From positions 24,853 to 88,852 of the forward strand of contig JAFGEO010000079.1 in NCBI GenBank assembly GCA_016931575.1: a stretch of DNA of 64,000 bases. Reading direction: 5' to 3'. Both the position numbers and the translations under genes were made by a program. Below the pieces are notes generated by a model. That model ran no database searches. It was not told the DNA's origin and saw nothing but the letters and a program-made list of their open reading frames with translations. The stretch is from Bacteroidales bacterium. GTDB lineage: Bacteria > Bacteroidota > Bacteroidia > Bacteroidales > UBA10428. Shown one piece after another: positions 62,009 through 64,000 of the stretch (within the stretch, counting starts at the first letter, position 1; every line of letters begins with the position of its first letter).

Positions 62009-62452
62009 TCAATTATAAGATTCCATAATCTTTTTGTCCTCAGACATTAATGGGCTACATATTTCGTCCATTTTCATTGTTTTCCAGATAGAAAGATTGT
62101 TATGTGTATCATAATATTTCAATGGTATTGGGTGTGTCCCTACTACAACTGGAATTTTATATCGTAACTCAACGAATTCTTTAAATTGATTTATGTATGG
62201 ACATGGAGGATATCCGACAACCATTCCTGTCGCAAAATGAATTACTTCTGCTCCATTTTTAATCATCTCTTCAGGTACGTATTCAATATTTCCACCTGGG
62301 CAGCCGCCACAATTTGAGAATCCAACCAGCTCCAAATTTTCTTCCATTGGATATTTTGCAAATCCTCCAACATGATCTTTCAATGCTCTAAGACATTTGC
62401 CTCCAGCACAGTTTATGTAACGTCCACAAATAATTATTCCAATTTTAGTCAT
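62009..62452 (-). CDS. CGGC domain-containing protein
   Basis: GIIICGRYINCAGGKCLRAL, FSNCGGCPGGN, PPCPYI Cys motifs. Confidence 0.85.
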   Translation of the reverse strand: MTKIGIIICGRYINCAGGKCLRALKDHVGGFAKYPMEENLELVGFSNCGGCPGGNIEYVPEEMIKNGAEVIHFATGMVVGYPPCPYINQFKEFVELRYKIPVVVGTHPIPLKYYDTHNNLSIWKTMKMDEICSPLMSEDKKIMESYN

Positions 62453-63057
62453 TTATTTCTCCTTTCTTATTCGAGTATTGTTCTTTTTATAATTTATATC
62501 AATTTATTGGCACTGCTGCTATGACCTTATGCTTGCCAACGTGAGTCTCCTTCCTGGAGGGCGGGACAAGTTGTGCAAAAACCCGTTTCAGCAAAATAAA
62601 TATAGGCATTAAGTTGGTTAAGCGTTTGTTCAGACTGCTTAATTTTTTCCATTTCTCAGACACTGATTTTCAGCGCATACACTTTTTATTCTTTAACCAG
62701 GCTTAAAATCAGCCATTTTAGCAGGTGTAAATGATGTAAACAGCACTCTTTCATGGCTTTAATAAGGTATTCAGCCCTAAGTATTGCGACACACCTTCCC
62801 AGAGCCTGTCCCGCTTTTTTGCGGGATACAGTGGTGTGAAAGGTGCACTGGCGGGGCTATAATCCCGTCAGCCGCCTATTCGATTGCCAGCTGGCCTTTT
62901 TTCATTCTGTCCATATTCTTATGTTTGCTGTACCTCTCAGTCTGTGTGTTTGAGTGGGGCGGGCTTGAAGGCTCTTGCCGCAAATTTGGTCTGTGGGCTG
63001 ACTTGCAGCTTTTGCGGGATGTGCCTGAAAGCGAAGGGAGGGTGTGCGTCTGGAGTT

Positions 63058-64000
63058 TCAATTTAATTCGAAACTATAATTATAATCAATCAACTTTCTT
63101 TCTGCATTGTTATCAATCCAGGCTTTTTCTTTATGACTGATTTCAATTATCTCGTTTGTTGATGTGTTTTTAAATCTTTCTGCAACTGTCTCTAATATTT
63201 GCAATTCACTTTCGTTAAATAATTCCTTATCAAAAGTCTTGTTTGGATTTGGCTTAAATTGTTCTCCTGTGCCACCATTGGTAAAATTGATATAATAAAT
63301 ATCCAATTCGTCTTTATTGTCCAAATATTCAAAAATACTATTGAAATTATTAGGCACTGGCCCCATTGGAATGGCTCGATACTGAACGCCACTCATTGAA
63401 AAACCTGATTGTTTATGCAGGATAAAATCTGCGTAGAACAAAAGCTTATTTAACTTAGTTTTCCAAGGTTCAAGTTTCTCGGTAAAAAACACAACCATCT
63501 CAGAAAATTTTCTAAGATCAGGGGTTTTAAATCCTGTCAGATTGTTCGGAAGGCATGTGCCAAAGAAGTAATTTTCCAATTGTTTTTCAAATTTGTTCTT
63601 CTTTTGTTCTTCCAATATATTATCAATTGTCTTATGTATTTTTTCTATAAATTTATGGTCAAGAGTTGTGCAGTAATTAACCAGTTTTTTAAACTCATGT
63701 GGGTCGTCGGCTAACTGGATTAGTTTTGCGTTTGACTGGTTTGGTACTTCGCCACCTTCGTATATTCGATATCCATTTGTGCCAAACCCTAATATCTCGG
63801 ACATTTTTGCTGCCGAAAGATTATATTTTTCCCGAATTGAACTAATTTGTTCAGGAAAGGGGATGCTGTATTTTACCCTATATTGATTTACTAATTGATT
63901 GTAATTCAATTGAGCAAATGCATCATCCTCAAACTGCTCGCCTGTATCTTCGCATTTGTACGAATGAAATAACACCTTGAATTCGTCTTTGCGAAAACTC
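63058..64000 (-). CDS. Zn-finger/HTH/SocA (DUF4065, Panacea) type antitoxin-like protein, N-terminus beyond window edge
   Basis: Frame is open to the edge (SFRKDEFKVLFHSYKCEDTGEQFEDD...); HTH IREKYNLSAAKMSEILGFGTNGYRIYEGGEVP; SocA-like KLLFYADFILHKQSGFSMSGVQYRAIPMGPVPNNFNSIFEYL. Confidence 0.85.
   Translation of the reverse strand, partial: SFRKDEFKVLFHSYKCEDTGEQFEDDAFAQLNYNQLVNQYRVKYSIPFPEQISSIREKYNLSAAKMSEILGFGTNGYRIYEGGEVPNQSNAKLIQLADDPHEFKKLVNYCTTLDHKFIEKIHKTIDNILEEQKKNKFEKQLENYFFGTCLPNNLTGFKTPDLRKFSEMVVFFTEKLEPWKTKLNKLLFYADFILHKQSGFSMSGVQYRAIPMGPVPNNFNSIFEYLDNKDELDIYYINFTNGGTGEQFKPNPNKTFDKELFNESELQILETVAERFKNTSTNEIIEISHKEKAWIDNNAERKLIDYNYSFELN

Noticed and set aside
62784-63140. 118-aa + strand ORF
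   Set aside because: Overlaps hairpin cluster and the SocA gene end; Cys/Phe-rich composition unlike a real protein

Overview
The window looks like a Bacteroidetes (Marinilabiliales/Bacteroidales-like) chromosome segment. This is judged from family content: FeoA-FeoB fusion, DUF3276 PUR protein, DUF4293, GG-leader peptide, DUF1972 glycosyltransferase, 6S RNA between zapA and rny. Much of it is housekeeping: nusB (cut at left edge), feoAB, pdxB, a PlsC/lipid kinase/HAD operon, pfkA, dnaA, yigZ, pyrBI, transketolase, xylBA with an epimerase, rny, 6S RNA, zapA, M23 peptidase, anmK, C69 dipeptidase, rplS, AsmA, tRNA-Arg(ACG). Signalling genes are dense: five histidine kinases and one MCP. The most interesting part is about 4.9-14.5 kb. 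It combines an ECF-like sigma factor, a convergent membrane-anchored periplasmic TPR-CHAT protease, a small GG-leader peptide, an anti-sigma-like TPR membrane protein, a soluble histidine kinase, a C39-peptidase ABC exporter and an HlyD adaptor. I read this as a candidate regulated peptide maturation/export/signalling system. Past the tRNA-Arg (61.5 kb) the content turns accessory: DHCW cupin, CGGC protein, a structured non-coding gap and a SocA/Panacea-type antitoxin cut at the right edge. All calls come from reading the sequence and supplied translations; no searches were run.
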